From HGM04593 sp045578665 (lineage in GTDB: Bacteria; Bacteroidota; Bacteroidia; Bacteroidales; Bacteroidaceae), in assembly GCA_045578665.1 (NCBI GenBank), contig JAZNKR010000092.1:1-48251 (forward strand): DNA of 48,251 nt, written 5' to 3'. Under the pieces are notes generated by a model. It did not search any database. It had not been told where the DNA came from and saw only the letters and a program-made list of their open reading frames with translations. Each line of letters begins with the position of its first letter. Positions within the stretch are counted from its first letter, which is position 1. A program made the translations under genes and the position numbers. Below are positions 1-9,122 of this stretch, one piece after another.

Positions 1-184
1 GAGTATATTGTTTATTTTTACGATGGCGCAACCTTGCTGTTGCAACTGAGTAAAAATGAATAAGATGCCGAAATAAAACAAAAAGCGACCGAAATAGAAT
101 GCACCTGGAAAAGAAATATAGATTAATAATTTATAGAACCACCCTAAAAGGTATGCACCAGATTTATATCTACGTGCTAATCGA

Positions 185-2236
185 TTATTTGTTTACCGAC
201 GGCAACGAAGAATACTCTTTGGAGTATCGCATCATCTGCTCCATATAACCTTCTGTATAGTCTAACTGCACATCGGTGATTGAACCATCAGCAGCTGTTG
301 TAACCACATATCGCGGATTGACAAAGCCTCTGTACGGAGCAATATTCAACGGAGCAAAACGGTCGAGAATCTCTTTATGTAATTCGGCATCTACCTTCAC
401 ACCGTAATTCTCGACCAACTGCTTTGCAGCCTCGTAATCACCGGTAGACTTTATACGCTGTACCTCAGTCAGCAACTTACCGAATGAATCTCTAAGCTTG
501 TTATAGTCGTGGATTACAACATAGGTCTTGCCATCCTTCTTCGCCAATTCTACGCAATCCTTGCCACTGTTCTCCAATGCCCAACGGGCTATCAGTTGGC
601 GATTGCGCATGTGAGCCTCCTCCACGTTGTTGCCAAGTTCGACACGTGTCAATTGAGTCATCAGACCATTCATCATATATTTGTAATATTCTGCCTTGTA
701 AGCATCTTTGTTAGGGAGAAGACCGAGCTCAACCATCTTTTTGTCGGCAAGATAGTAGAGAGCAAAGAGGTCGGCACGAGCCTCTTCTACAGTAGAGCCG
801 TATGAACGCAAGGCATCGGGGTCTACACCGGGAAGCAATTTACCGGAACCGTGCCCCAGACATTCGTGCAGGTCGGTATGCAGATTGTCCGTAACAAAAC
901 CATATTCTTTCAACATCTCCACCTCCACATCGCTCCAAGCAAACTCTTTTGTCTGTCCGCCGCCTGCACTTGCGCGGTCGTATGCCTCGGTTATGTTCTC
1001 AATGGTTACCGATTTTGAGCCATGAGCAGCCCTTATCCAGTTCGAATTTGGAAGATTAATTCCTATGGGAGTGGCAGGATAACAATCACCGCCCAACATT
1101 GCGACTGTAATCACTTTGGCAGATACGCCCTTCACCTTCTCCTTCTTGAATTCCTTTGCAACGGGGGAATTATCTTCGAACCACTGTGCATTCTCACTAA
1201 TAATCTCAGTGCGTTTTGTCGCTTCGAGATTCTTGAAGTTGACCACACTCTCCCAGCTTGCCTTCATTCCCAGAGGGTCGCCATAGGACTCTGTAAAGCC
1301 GTTGACAAAGTCAATGCGCGAATCCAGATCGTGGACCCACAATATTGCATAGTCGTCGAACTTCTTAAGGTCGCCTGTGCGATAATACTCAATCAAAGTC
1401 TCTATCACTGCCTTTTGACTGTCATTCTCGGCTACACCTGCAGCCTTCTCCAGCCATCCGACAATGCGCTCAATGGCATCGGAATAGAGTCCGCCGACTT
1501 TCCAAACCTTTTCCTTGACAACTCCATTCTCTTTTACAAGACGGCTGTTGAGTCCGTACATTACAGGCTTTTCATCGGCAGGGTTTTTCATGGCTGCATA
1601 GAATGACTCCACTTCTGCCTGAGTAACACCATCGTAATAGTTGTTTGCCGAAGCAAGAATCAGGTCATCGTCACCACTCTGCACCGTACGTTTGGACATG
1701 ACTGTAGAGTCCATAATGACAGGAGTGAGCTCATCAATCAGTTGCTGCACACTCTGTCCCTCCTTCAGCGGCAATGTTTCAGGATTCAGACCACTTACAC
1801 ATTCACTGAAGAACTCGGCAGTGAAGCCGGGTCTGAACTTGTCTTCGGCATAGTGGTGGTGGATACCGTTGCTGAACCATACACGTTTCAAATATAGTTC
1901 AAGAGCCTTGTATTGTTCATCGTTGCGGTCGCCCTTGTAGTTTTCATATATAGCCTCAAGCGTCCGTCTGATCTGCAAATTGTATTTGCAATTCTGGTCG
2001 AAGAGGATATCACGTCCTTCGAGAGCGGCCTGCGACAGATAATATAACAATGTACGTTGCTGCAACGAAAGTTCCTCGAAGCCCGGTACCTGGTATCGCA
2101 AGATTTCCAAATCGGCGAACTTCTCCACCTGATAGGTAAAATCATCACTTGCCGACACTTCTTGTTTAGGGGCATTACCGCTGCAAGCCGATAGCATTGC
2201 AGCGGCTGTAGATAGAGTAATCATTAATTTACGCAT
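185..2236 (-). CDS. Dipeptidyl peptidase III (M49 family), lipoprotein
   Basis: This 683-aa zinc exopeptidase should remove dipeptides from the N-terminus of short peptides. The M49 zinc motif HECLGH lies at about residues 457-462, followed about 25 residues later by the second motif EEARAD, which supplies the third zinc ligand. The N-terminus is a lipoprotein signal ending in LSAC, so the enzyme is probably anchored in the cell envelope. This is usual for Bacteroidales members of the family and unlike the cytosolic eukaryotic enzyme. It is monocistronic, with two candidate promoters upstream. The start at 2236 gives a complete signal peptide; an internal Met four codons later would also work. 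The family assignment is secure; the physiological substrate is unknown. Confidence 0.93.
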   Translation of the reverse strand: MRKLMITLSTAAAMLSACSGNAPKQEVSASDDFTYQVEKFADLEILRYQVPGFEELSLQQRTLLYYLSQAALEGRDILFDQNCKYNLQIRRTLEAIYENYKGDRNDEQYKALELYLKRVWFSNGIHHHYAEDKFRPGFTAEFFSECVSGLNPETLPLKEGQSVQQLIDELTPVIMDSTVMSKRTVQSGDDDLILASANNYYDGVTQAEVESFYAAMKNPADEKPVMYGLNSRLVKENGVVKEKVWKVGGLYSDAIERIVGWLEKAAGVAENDSQKAVIETLIEYYRTGDLKKFDDYAILWVHDLDSRIDFVNGFTESYGDPLGMKASWESVVNFKNLEATKRTEIISENAQWFEDNSPVAKEFKKEKVKGVSAKVITVAMLGGDCYPATPIGINLPNSNWIRAAHGSKSVTIENITEAYDRASAGGGQTKEFAWSDVEVEMLKEYGFVTDNLHTDLHECLGHGSGKLLPGVDPDALRSYGSTVEEARADLFALYYLADKKMVELGLLPNKDAYKAEYYKYMMNGLMTQLTRVELGNNVEEAHMRNRQLIARWALENSGKDCVELAKKDGKTYVVIHDYNKLRDSFGKLLTEVQRIKSTGDYEAAKQLVENYGVKVDAELHKEILDRFAPLNIAPYRGFVNPRYVVTTAADGSITDVQLDYTEGYMEQMMRYSKEYSSLPSVNK

Positions 2237-2739
2237 ATGTTATTTATTAGATTTTGCTTTGAAATGCCTTTTGTCTTAAAAATTACTGTACATCTGCAAA
2301 TATAGTGCTAACGAGCGGAACGCAAATTTATTTGCAAGTTTCATCGCGAGCGCTGCTTTTTCCGTAATTTATAATGCAAAGATACAACCAATATAGCATA
2401 TAATACAAATCACACAGGATTTTGACGCTATTTTCATTGGCAAGAGCAACAACAGCAAGCATTGATTATAGCAAGCAACAGACGCTACATAATAAGAGCA
2501 GGGCTATTTTAGAGACAGTTTATCGTATAATGACAATTTTTTTTATATTTGCAAAATATAACCATCAATACTTCGGTAAATTTTTACCGAAACTTTAAAA
2601 ATTAAACAATAGAACCGGCAAAAGCAGGTTCAAAAACACTAAAGAGGTCATTGAAATGTTGTCAATAAAAGTGGTTAAGCACAGAGCATGAAAATGTGTA
2701 AAAAACGGGCTAATATACTGATAATAAACAAGGAAAGTA
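2237..2739. other. Intergenic stretch without a recognisable gene
   Basis: Apart from the promoters of the divergent peptidase gene, this AT-rich stretch holds only a small palindrome, TTCGGTAAATTTTTACCGAA at 2573-2592. I see no coding region with plausible composition. Its right part may belong to the decayed insertion sequence at 2740-3005, but I could not define terminal repeats. Confidence 0.4.
2297..2409 (-). promoter_or_regulatory. Two candidate promoters for dipeptidyl peptidase III
   Basis: On the minus strand the distal candidate has TTTG (plus 2406-2409), a 21-nt spacer and TATCTTTG (plus 2377-2384). The proximal candidate has TTTG (plus 2323-2326), an 18-nt spacer and TATATTTG (plus 2297-2304). 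Both match the Bacteroidetes consensus. The distal one has the better spacing, and the proximal one leaves the shorter leader. Confidence 0.55.
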
Positions 2740-3005
2740 TTGCATAATTCGTTTATTCTTAGTAACCTTCCAGCAAAAACATTCATGGATACCATGAAAT
2801 TATTCATGGCTATACCTGATCGCATCAATTTCCTGCAATTGGGCAGATATGGATGTTTCTCGGAACAGACATATCGCAACCTTTTTAAGAATGAAAAATT
2901 CGATTGGTTTGCATTCAATACTTCTATTATCAGATTGACCCGGACCCGCAAATTATTGACAAACTTTTCAAAGAACTCATTTTATTTACTGCCAGAGCCG
3001 CGTAG
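2740..3005 (+). pseudogene. Internally deleted transposase remnant
   Basis: Codons from 2740 (TTG, ORF start only) to about 2935 encode about 65 residues typical of the N-terminus of a Bacteroidetes DDE transposase. They include LPAKTFMDTMKLFMAIPDR and FLQLGRYGCFSEQTYRN, and end in WFAFNTSII, just where the catalytic domain should begin. The reading then passes into another frame (codons from 2931) that reads QIDPDPQIIDKLFKELILF, TARAA and a stop at 3003-3005, which looks like the C-terminus of the same kind of protein. The whole DDE core is missing. I infer a large internal deletion with a frame change at the junction, leaving a non-autonomous remnant. The family assignment rests on memory of related transposases. 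Confidence 0.6.
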
Positions 3006-3200
3006 GCTTGGGTGATTTTTTAACGAACTATTGATAACCATGAAGCGAAGCTATAATTAAGGAAACCAACGAAAGGAACAGTCATTAGGACATGAGAAGC
3101 ATAAATACCCGCTTAAGTATTAATGAAATTTCCGGTCAACAGATGATTAATGGCATTTACCAGTTACCGATTTAAAACAAAAGAAACCATACAATAAACT

Positions 3201-4943
3201 ATGAATATAAAGGACCTGTACAATCAACTAAAGGCAACAATAACAGACCGGTCATTGGTTGACAAAGAGAAATCGGACAAAGCCGATGAGCTATATATAC
3301 TTACAAATGAGGCTGCAAAGAAAAAAGATTGCAATAAAAAGGAGTATCTTGAATTTATATCCGAGTATCAGGAATTTCTCAAGAATAATGCCAAACACGA
3401 AAAGGCCATACTGGTAGGCAACATCAGATTAAAGACAAGCATTGAACTGTTCGGAGAGAGACACCCCCATGTTGCTGATTCATACGCAAGCCTCGGATCT
3501 GCGTACAGTTCTCTTGGAGAACATAACGAGGCTTTGGAAGCATACAAGAAAGCACTTAACACCCAATGGCTGATTTACGGAGAGATGCATTCCGACATAG
3601 CAGTTTCATACAATAATTTAGGGACTACCTACAAATCTCTGGGAGAGTATGAATTGGCATTGAATGCATACAAAAAGGCGCTCAGTATCTGTTTGCAGCT
3701 CTACGGGAACATACATCATAGAGTTGCAGTATCACACAACAATATCGGACTCATATATATATATCAAGCAAAATATGAAAAAGCATTGAGAGAATTCGAA
3801 AAAGCATTGAATATATACTTGCAGATTTACGGAGAAACAGATTCCGATGTTGCTGATTCATACAACCACATCGGACTTGTCTACACTAACCGAGGGGAGT
3901 ATGAAATGGCATTGAATCATTACGAAAAAGCATTGAACATACAATTGCAGATTTACAATGAAACAGACAATGAAGTTGCCAGAACATACAACAATATCGG
4001 TTGTACTTACCATAGGGTCGGAGAGAGTGAAAAGGCAATGGAAGTATTCGAAAAAGCACTGGATATATACTTGCAGAATTTTGGCGAGATGCATTATGAA
4101 GTCGCAGACATATACCATAATGTCGGATGCATATACATATCTTGGGCAAAATATGAAGATGCATTGAGAGAATTAGAAAAAGCACTGAAGATAAGATTGC
4201 ATATATACAAAAACATGAATCCCGATATAGCAATGTCATACGAATGCATTGGCGGAGTTTACTTAGATTTGGGAGAGTATGAAAAGGCTATTAAAGAATT
4301 CAAAAAAGCACTGTACATCAGACAAGAATTCTACGGAGAGATGCATCCCTATGTTGCAGATTCGTACCACAGCATAGGACAAGTACATCTTTATAAAAGA
4401 GATTATGAAAAGGCATTGGAAATATTCGAAAAAGCACTGGGTATAAATTTGCAGTGCAACGGCGAAATACATCCCTCAGTTGCTACGTCATATAACAATA
4501 TAGGAGACGTTTACATGTTTCAAGAAAAATACGAACAAGCATTGGAGGTATTCGAAAAGGCATTGAATATCAGGTCATATATCTACGGAGAGCTTCATAC
4601 CGATGTTGCTTCTTCGTACAATAAGATTGGCAACATCCACTATTATCAAGGAGAATTCGAAAAGGCATTGAATCATTACGAAAAAGCATTGGATATATAT
4701 TTGCGGAATTTCGAAGAAATACATCCAGATGTTGCCATCACATACAACAACATCGGATTGGTATACGAAGCTAAAGAATGGTATAAAGAGGCACTTGAAG
4801 AATACCAAAAAGCACTGGACATATACATGCAGGTTTTCGGAAATGATCACCCCGACACCATAAACCTTATAACCAATGTCGAAAACGTTGCATTCATGTT
4901 AGAAGAAAACGAAACGGAAAGAACCAAGATACAACTAAATTGA
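3201..4943 (+). CDS. Tetratricopeptide-repeat protein with 11 kinesin-light-chain-like repeats
   Basis: The 580-aa protein has a charged N-terminal segment of about 75 residues, then at least eleven 42-residue repeats and a partial twelfth. Each repeat follows the pattern YGE.H.DVA.SYNNIG and ends near EKALEIYEKAL, as in kinesin-light-chain TPR_12 units. There is no signal peptide or membrane segment, so it is probably a cytosolic protein-binding scaffold. The repeats are similar at DNA level too (recurrent gaaaaagcattgaatata segments), which suggests expansion by recombination. No enzymatic domain is fused, and the neighbours do not reveal a partner. The gene is AT-rich compared with the next gene and lies directly beside a transposase remnant, so it may have been acquired or be expanding. 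Confidence 0.85.
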   Translation: MNIKDLYNQLKATITDRSLVDKEKSDKADELYILTNEAAKKKDCNKKEYLEFISEYQEFLKNNAKHEKAILVGNIRLKTSIELFGERHPHVADSYASLGSAYSSLGEHNEALEAYKKALNTQWLIYGEMHSDIAVSYNNLGTTYKSLGEYELALNAYKKALSICLQLYGNIHHRVAVSHNNIGLIYIYQAKYEKALREFEKALNIYLQIYGETDSDVADSYNHIGLVYTNRGEYEMALNHYEKALNIQLQIYNETDNEVARTYNNIGCTYHRVGESEKAMEVFEKALDIYLQNFGEMHYEVADIYHNVGCIYISWAKYEDALRELEKALKIRLHIYKNMNPDIAMSYECIGGVYLDLGEYEKAIKEFKKALYIRQEFYGEMHPYVADSYHSIGQVHLYKRDYEKALEIFEKALGINLQCNGEIHPSVATSYNNIGDVYMFQEKYEQALEVFEKALNIRSYIYGELHTDVASSYNKIGNIHYYQGEFEKALNHYEKALDIYLRNFEEIHPDVAITYNNIGLVYEAKEWYKEALEEYQKALDIYMQVFGNDHPDTINLITNVENVAFMLEENETERTKIQLN

Positions 4944-4989
4944 TTCAAGATAGATTAACAGAACGAAAGATAAATCTTCTGAAAATTCA

Positions 4990-5020
4990 TTTGGATTTAT
5001 TATTTTTTGCACTATCTTTA
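4990..5020 (+). promoter_or_regulatory. Promoter of the carboxyltransferase-like gene
   Basis: TTTG at 4990-4993, a 19-nt spacer and TATCTTTA at 5013-5020 match the Bacteroidetes housekeeping promoter apart from the last base. The start codon lies about 40 nt downstream. Confidence 0.6.
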
Positions 5021-5059
5021 CGCTAAGAAATTGTAAAGAGTTTCCATATTTATTAGATT

Positions 5060-6838
5060 ATGAAAAAGGAGATAAAATTCAGTTTAGTATACCGCGACAT
5101 GTTCCAGTCGTCAGGCAAGTTTCAACCACTTGCCGAGCAATTGGAAAAGATAGCTCCGGTAATAGTAGAAATGGGATGTTTCGCACGAGTAGAGACCAAC
5201 GGCGGAGCATTCGAGCAGGTAAACCTGATGGCAGGAGAGAACCCCAACAAGGCTGTCCGCTCATTCACAAAATATTTCCACGAGGCCGGCATACAGACAC
5301 ACATGCTCGACAGAGCACTCAATGCCCTGCGCATGTTCCCCGTTCCCGCCGATGTGCGTCGTCTTATGTACAAGGTAAAGAAAGCACAAGGCACTGACAT
5401 CACCCGCATATTCTGCGGCCTTAACGATGTACGCAACATCATTCCTTCGATAAAATATGCCCTCGAGGCAGGAATGATTCCTCAGGCAACACTCTGCATA
5501 ACATCATCGCCCATACACACAGTGGAATACTACAGCGAGATGGCAGACAAACTCATTGAGGCAGGAGCACCCGAAATCTGTCTCAAGGATATGGCAGGAA
5601 TAGGTCGCCCCTCATTCCTTGGCCGCTTGGTTAAGAGTATCAAGGAGAAGCACCCCGATGTCATCATACAATACCACGGGCACAGCGGTCCGGGTCTCTC
5701 AATGGCATCCATACTCGAGGTCTGCGAGAACGGTTGCGACATCATTGATACAGCGATAGAGCCTTTGTCGTGGGGTAAAGTGCATCCCGACATCATCAGC
5801 GTGCAGGCCATGCTCAAGGATGCAGGATTCAAAGTGGCAGACATCGACATGAACGCCTACATGAAAGCCCGCAGTCTCACACAGCAGTTCATTGACGAAT
5901 GGTTAGGTTACTTCATGGACAGCAACAACAAACTCATGAGTTCGCTGTTGCTCACAAGCGGACTACCCGGTGGAATGATGGGCTCCATGATGTCGGACCT
6001 CGCAGGAGTCTACAAAGGAATCAACGGCATTTTGCAAAGCAAAGGCAAACCCATCTACAACACACTCGACGAGCTGATGGTGGAACTCTTCAACGAGGTT
6101 GCATATGTGTGGCCACGCGTAGGCTACCCTCCCCTTGTAACCCCATTCAGCCAATATGTGAAGAACATTGCACTGATGAATCTTCTGAGTCGTGCTCAGG
6201 ACGAGCCGCGCTTCAGCCGCATGGACGAAAGCATGTGGGGAATGATATTGGGCAAGAGCGGTCAGCTGCCCGGAGAAGTTGCCCCCGAAATAGTGGAACT
6301 TGCAAAAGAAAAAGGATACGAATTCACTACCACCGACCCTCAGAGTTTCTACCCAGACACTCTCGACAAATATATCAAGGAGATGGAAGAACTCGGATGG
6401 GAACGCGGAGAGGACGACGAAGAACTCTTCGAATTTGCAATGCACGACCGACAGTACCGAGACTATAAGAGCGGTGCGGCAAAAGAGCGTTTCCTCGCAG
6501 ACATTGAAAAGGCAAAAGAGGGCGAACTGGCAAAGCAGGGCATCAGCCTCGAAGAGATAAAGGCAATAAAGCATGCAAAGGCAGAACCCATTGCTGCTCC
6601 CGAGAAAGGACAGCTGCTGTGGGAGGTATCGTTCGACGGAGCATCAATGCCACCTGCAATAGGCAAGAAATACACAGCCGACGAACTATTCTGCACTATC
6701 ATCACCCCATGGGGCGAACTGCAATCCGTATCTACCGGATTGGGTGGTCGCGTAGTGGAGATATGCGCACAACAAGGTCAGCAGGTACGTCGCGGAGATA
6801 TAATTGCCTACATACAACGCGACGGGCTATTCGAATAG
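5060..6838 (+). CDS. Oxaloacetate decarboxylase alpha / pyruvate carboxylase subunit B-like protein
   Basis: The 592-aa protein has an N-terminal HMGL-like TIM barrel of the carboxyltransferase type. It shows YRDMFQSS at the N-terminus, the carbamylated-lysine type motif CLKDMAGIGRP and the metal-binding YHGHSGPG, followed by the PYC/OADA conserved domain (VGYPPLVTPFSQYVKN). The last 70 residues resemble a biotinyl domain fold but lack the MKM motif: where the biotinylated lysine is expected the sequence reads TPWGELQSV. The enzyme may therefore depend on a separate biotin carrier protein or may not use biotin at all. The family would normally transfer a carboxyl group between pyruvate/oxaloacetate and biotin. 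It is transcribed alone, between its own promoter and a strong terminator. Confidence 0.85.
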   Translation: MKKEIKFSLVYRDMFQSSGKFQPLAEQLEKIAPVIVEMGCFARVETNGGAFEQVNLMAGENPNKAVRSFTKYFHEAGIQTHMLDRALNALRMFPVPADVRRLMYKVKKAQGTDITRIFCGLNDVRNIIPSIKYALEAGMIPQATLCITSSPIHTVEYYSEMADKLIEAGAPEICLKDMAGIGRPSFLGRLVKSIKEKHPDVIIQYHGHSGPGLSMASILEVCENGCDIIDTAIEPLSWGKVHPDIISVQAMLKDAGFKVADIDMNAYMKARSLTQQFIDEWLGYFMDSNNKLMSSLLLTSGLPGGMMGSMMSDLAGVYKGINGILQSKGKPIYNTLDELMVELFNEVAYVWPRVGYPPLVTPFSQYVKNIALMNLLSRAQDEPRFSRMDESMWGMILGKSGQLPGEVAPEIVELAKEKGYEFTTTDPQSFYPDTLDKYIKEMEELGWERGEDDEELFEFAMHDRQYRDYKSGAAKERFLADIEKAKEGELAKQGISLEEIKAIKHAKAEPIAAPEKGQLLWEVSFDGASMPPAIGKKYTADELFCTIITPWGELQSVSTGLGGRVVEICAQQGQQVRRGDIIAYIQRDGLFE

Positions 6839-6868
6839 GGACAATAAACACACATCGGTATAACCCAC

Positions 6869-6920
6869 ACAGAGCGGCCTTGCAATCAACTAATCCCGTT
6901 GATTAAGGTCGCTCTGTTTT
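6869..6920 (+). terminator. Intrinsic terminator after the carboxyltransferase gene
   Basis: A long hairpin (ACAGAGCGGCCTT paired with AAGGTCGCTCTGT, and an inner AATCAAC/GTTGATT stem) is followed by TTTT. It separates the gene from the GH20 gene that follows. Confidence 0.8.
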
Positions 6921-6936
6921 CGAAAAACATAACACT

Positions 6937-8970
6937 ATGAAACGATACACACTCATTCTCTTTGCACTGACAATAGCCCTCACAACCATCGAGGGCAAAA
7001 TCACACACCTTTTACCCAAACCGAAAATAGTAACACGGGGCGAAGGAGAGTTCCTTATGGGAAGAAAAGTAAGGATAAATGCAGATAAGGAGCTCGCGAT
7101 GTTGCGCGATTTTGCTGAAATGTGCGGTGGCAGAACAGAGAAGAAGAGTGCACCTGAAATTGAAGTGCAGATGGTAGCATCCATCAACGGTGCATACGAC
7201 TATCCGCTTGCCGGCTATCCCGACGAAGCCTACACTCTGAAGGTTGAACCGCAGAAGATAACCATAAAAGCCATCACAGAGACAGGCGTAATACGCGCCA
7301 TACAGACATTAGTGCAACTTTCAGAGGGCTACGACAAACGCCCTGCTCTTGAGTGTGTAGAGATCGTCGACTGGCCCGCATTCAAGCTGCGCGGATTCAT
7401 GCACGATGTCGGTCGCAGTTTCATACCCATTGAAGAGATAAGGAAAGAGATTGAATTGCTGTCGCGTTTCAAGGTAAACACATTCCATTTCCACATGACC
7501 GAGAACCAGGCATGGCGATTCGAGGTGAAACGATACCCACAGCTGACAGCTGACAGCTCTATGAGCCGCTTCCCCGGAATGTTCTACACACAGGAAGAGT
7601 GCCGCGCACTCGAGGCATTTGCAGCCGAACGGGGTGTAACCATCATCCCCGAAATAGATATGCCGGGACACAGTGCGGCATTCAAAAGAGCCATGGGACA
7701 CTCAATGCAGAGCGACGAGGGAGTAGAAGAACTGAAAAACATCCTCGACGAAGTAGCTGCGACATTCCCCCTTGCGCCATATATACACATTGGCGCAGAC
7801 GAGGAGACTATCACATACCCCGGCTTCCTCAAGACAATGACAGAGAAAGTACATTCGCTCGGTAAAAAAGTAATTGTTTGGAACCCCATTCGCGGTGTAC
7901 GCATTTCGGCAGAAGCAGGCTTCGACATGACACAGATGTGGTCCACAGCCGGTCGCAAAGTTGCCGGAATACCCAACATCGACTGCCGATACAACTATGT
8001 GAACCACTTCGACATCTATGCCGACGTTGCAGGCATCTACAAAAGCAGCATCTACTACAGCGAGCGTGGAGACAGCGAAACAGCAGGAACAATAACGGCA
8101 TTGTGGAACGACCGCAAACTACCCACACCACAGGACATCATTGTGCAGAATAACCTGTATGCCAATGTACTTGCATCGTGCGAGCGGGCATGGAAAGGAG
8201 GAGGCGTCCAATACATCGAACAAGGAGGGACAGCCCTTCACTCCCACACGGCAGAATTTGCCGAATTTGCCGATTGGGAAGAACGATTCCTCTTCCACAA
8301 GGCACACTCACTAAAGAACGAACCTATCCCCTATGTGAGACAATGCAACGTGCAATGGTGCATAACAGAGGCATTCCCAAATGATGGAGATGCCGACAGG
8401 ATTCTACCCCCCGAAACAGAAGGTCCCAAAGAGAGCTACACATACAACGGGAAAGAGTATGGAACAAGAGTTGCAACAGGTGCCGGCATCTATCTGCGCC
8501 ACACCTGGGGAAGAATTATACCTACACACTTTGCCACACCCCAAACCGGAACGACAGCATACGCATGGACATACATCTACTCCCCCACTACACAGAAGGC
8601 AGGAGCACAGATAGAGTTTCAGAATTATGGTCGTTCCGAAAAAGACTATGCTCCCGATGCCGGGAAATGGGACCGCAGAGGTTCTCGGATATGGCTCAAC
8701 GGCAACGAAATAAATCCCCCTTTATGGCAGAACAGCGGTAAAGCCATAGACAACGAGAAAGAACTGCTGAACGAAAACTTCACAGCCCGCCCCATCACTC
8801 CGATAACTCTAAAGAAAGGATGGAACAAAGTGTTTATGAAACTACCCAACAATCCAGATGGCGGAATACGCCTGAATAAATGGATGTTTACATTCGTGGT
8901 AACAGACGAGGAAGGCAAGAATGCACTCGACAATATCATTTACATACCCAATTTACCGGGGAAGGATTGA
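6937..8970 (+). CDS. GH20 beta-N-acetylhexosaminidase
   Basis: This 677-aa exported glycosidase should release terminal N-acetylglucosamine or N-acetylgalactosamine from glycans by substrate-assisted catalysis. A signal peptide (residues 1-20) is followed by the GH20b N-terminal domain and the catalytic barrel, with LRGFMHDVGRSF, the FHFHMTEN segment, PEIDMPGH and the catalytic Asp-Glu pair in HIGADEE (D288, E289). The C-terminal 200 residues form an additional beta-rich region of unknown role. There is no lipobox, so the enzyme is probably periplasmic or secreted. It stands alone just after a terminator, without a SusC/D pair nearby, so it is not part of a classical polysaccharide utilisation locus here. 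The family call is firm; substrate linkage cannot be read from sequence. Confidence 0.9.
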   Translation: MKRYTLILFALTIALTTIEGKITHLLPKPKIVTRGEGEFLMGRKVRINADKELAMLRDFAEMCGGRTEKKSAPEIEVQMVASINGAYDYPLAGYPDEAYTLKVEPQKITIKAITETGVIRAIQTLVQLSEGYDKRPALECVEIVDWPAFKLRGFMHDVGRSFIPIEEIRKEIELLSRFKVNTFHFHMTENQAWRFEVKRYPQLTADSSMSRFPGMFYTQEECRALEAFAAERGVTIIPEIDMPGHSAAFKRAMGHSMQSDEGVEELKNILDEVAATFPLAPYIHIGADEETITYPGFLKTMTEKVHSLGKKVIVWNPIRGVRISAEAGFDMTQMWSTAGRKVAGIPNIDCRYNYVNHFDIYADVAGIYKSSIYYSERGDSETAGTITALWNDRKLPTPQDIIVQNNLYANVLASCERAWKGGGVQYIEQGGTALHSHTAEFAEFADWEERFLFHKAHSLKNEPIPYVRQCNVQWCITEAFPNDGDADRILPPETEGPKESYTYNGKEYGTRVATGAGIYLRHTWGRIIPTHFATPQTGTTAYAWTYIYSPTTQKAGAQIEFQNYGRSEKDYAPDAGKWDRRGSRIWLNGNEINPPLWQNSGKAIDNEKELLNENFTARPITPITLKKGWNKVFMKLPNNPDGGIRLNKWMFTFVVTDEEGKNALDNIIYIPNLPGKD

Positions 8971-9017
8971 CTATTACAAAAAAAAATCCGTAAGTAATGA
9001 TATTTACAGAACATTAA

Positions 9018-9049
9018 ATTGCTTTATAATATAAATATTCATATATTTG
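9018..9049 (+). promoter_or_regulatory. Candidate promoter of the type III-B operon
   Basis: ATTG at 9018-9021, a 20-nt spacer and a consensus TATATTTG at 9042-9049 lie about 75 nt before the cas6 start codon. No other good promoter is visible before the dense gene cluster to 18148, so this probably drives the whole operon. Confidence 0.55.
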
Positions 9050-9122
9050 GAGCGAGGCAAGAATGTAGAACACAAATCGAAATAATAGTAAGAAGCTGTA
9101 TTTTCGTCACGCTTTCACTATA

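Noticed and set aside
1..184. Open minus-strand frame with hydrophobic residues (GAYLLGWFYKLLIYISF...) running off the left edge
   Set aside because: No start codon is visible and the frame continues into the peptidase gene's shadow frames; too short to support as a gene, although a truncated membrane protein cannot be excluded.
1022..1606. 194-aa plus-strand frame opposite dipeptidyl peptidase III
   Set aside because: It is antisense to a gene with clear motifs, and its composition (Leu/Cys/His-rich, no domain) is typical of a shadow frame.
3090..3174. 27-codon frame MRSINTRLSINEISG... before the TPR gene
   Set aside because: Too short, without a promoter or recognisable family; probably part of the leader or IS remnant.
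4400..4850. Direct repeats that might be mistaken for a CRISPR array
   Set aside because: The recurrent units are about 126 bp, in frame and encode TPR repeats; there are no variable spacers.
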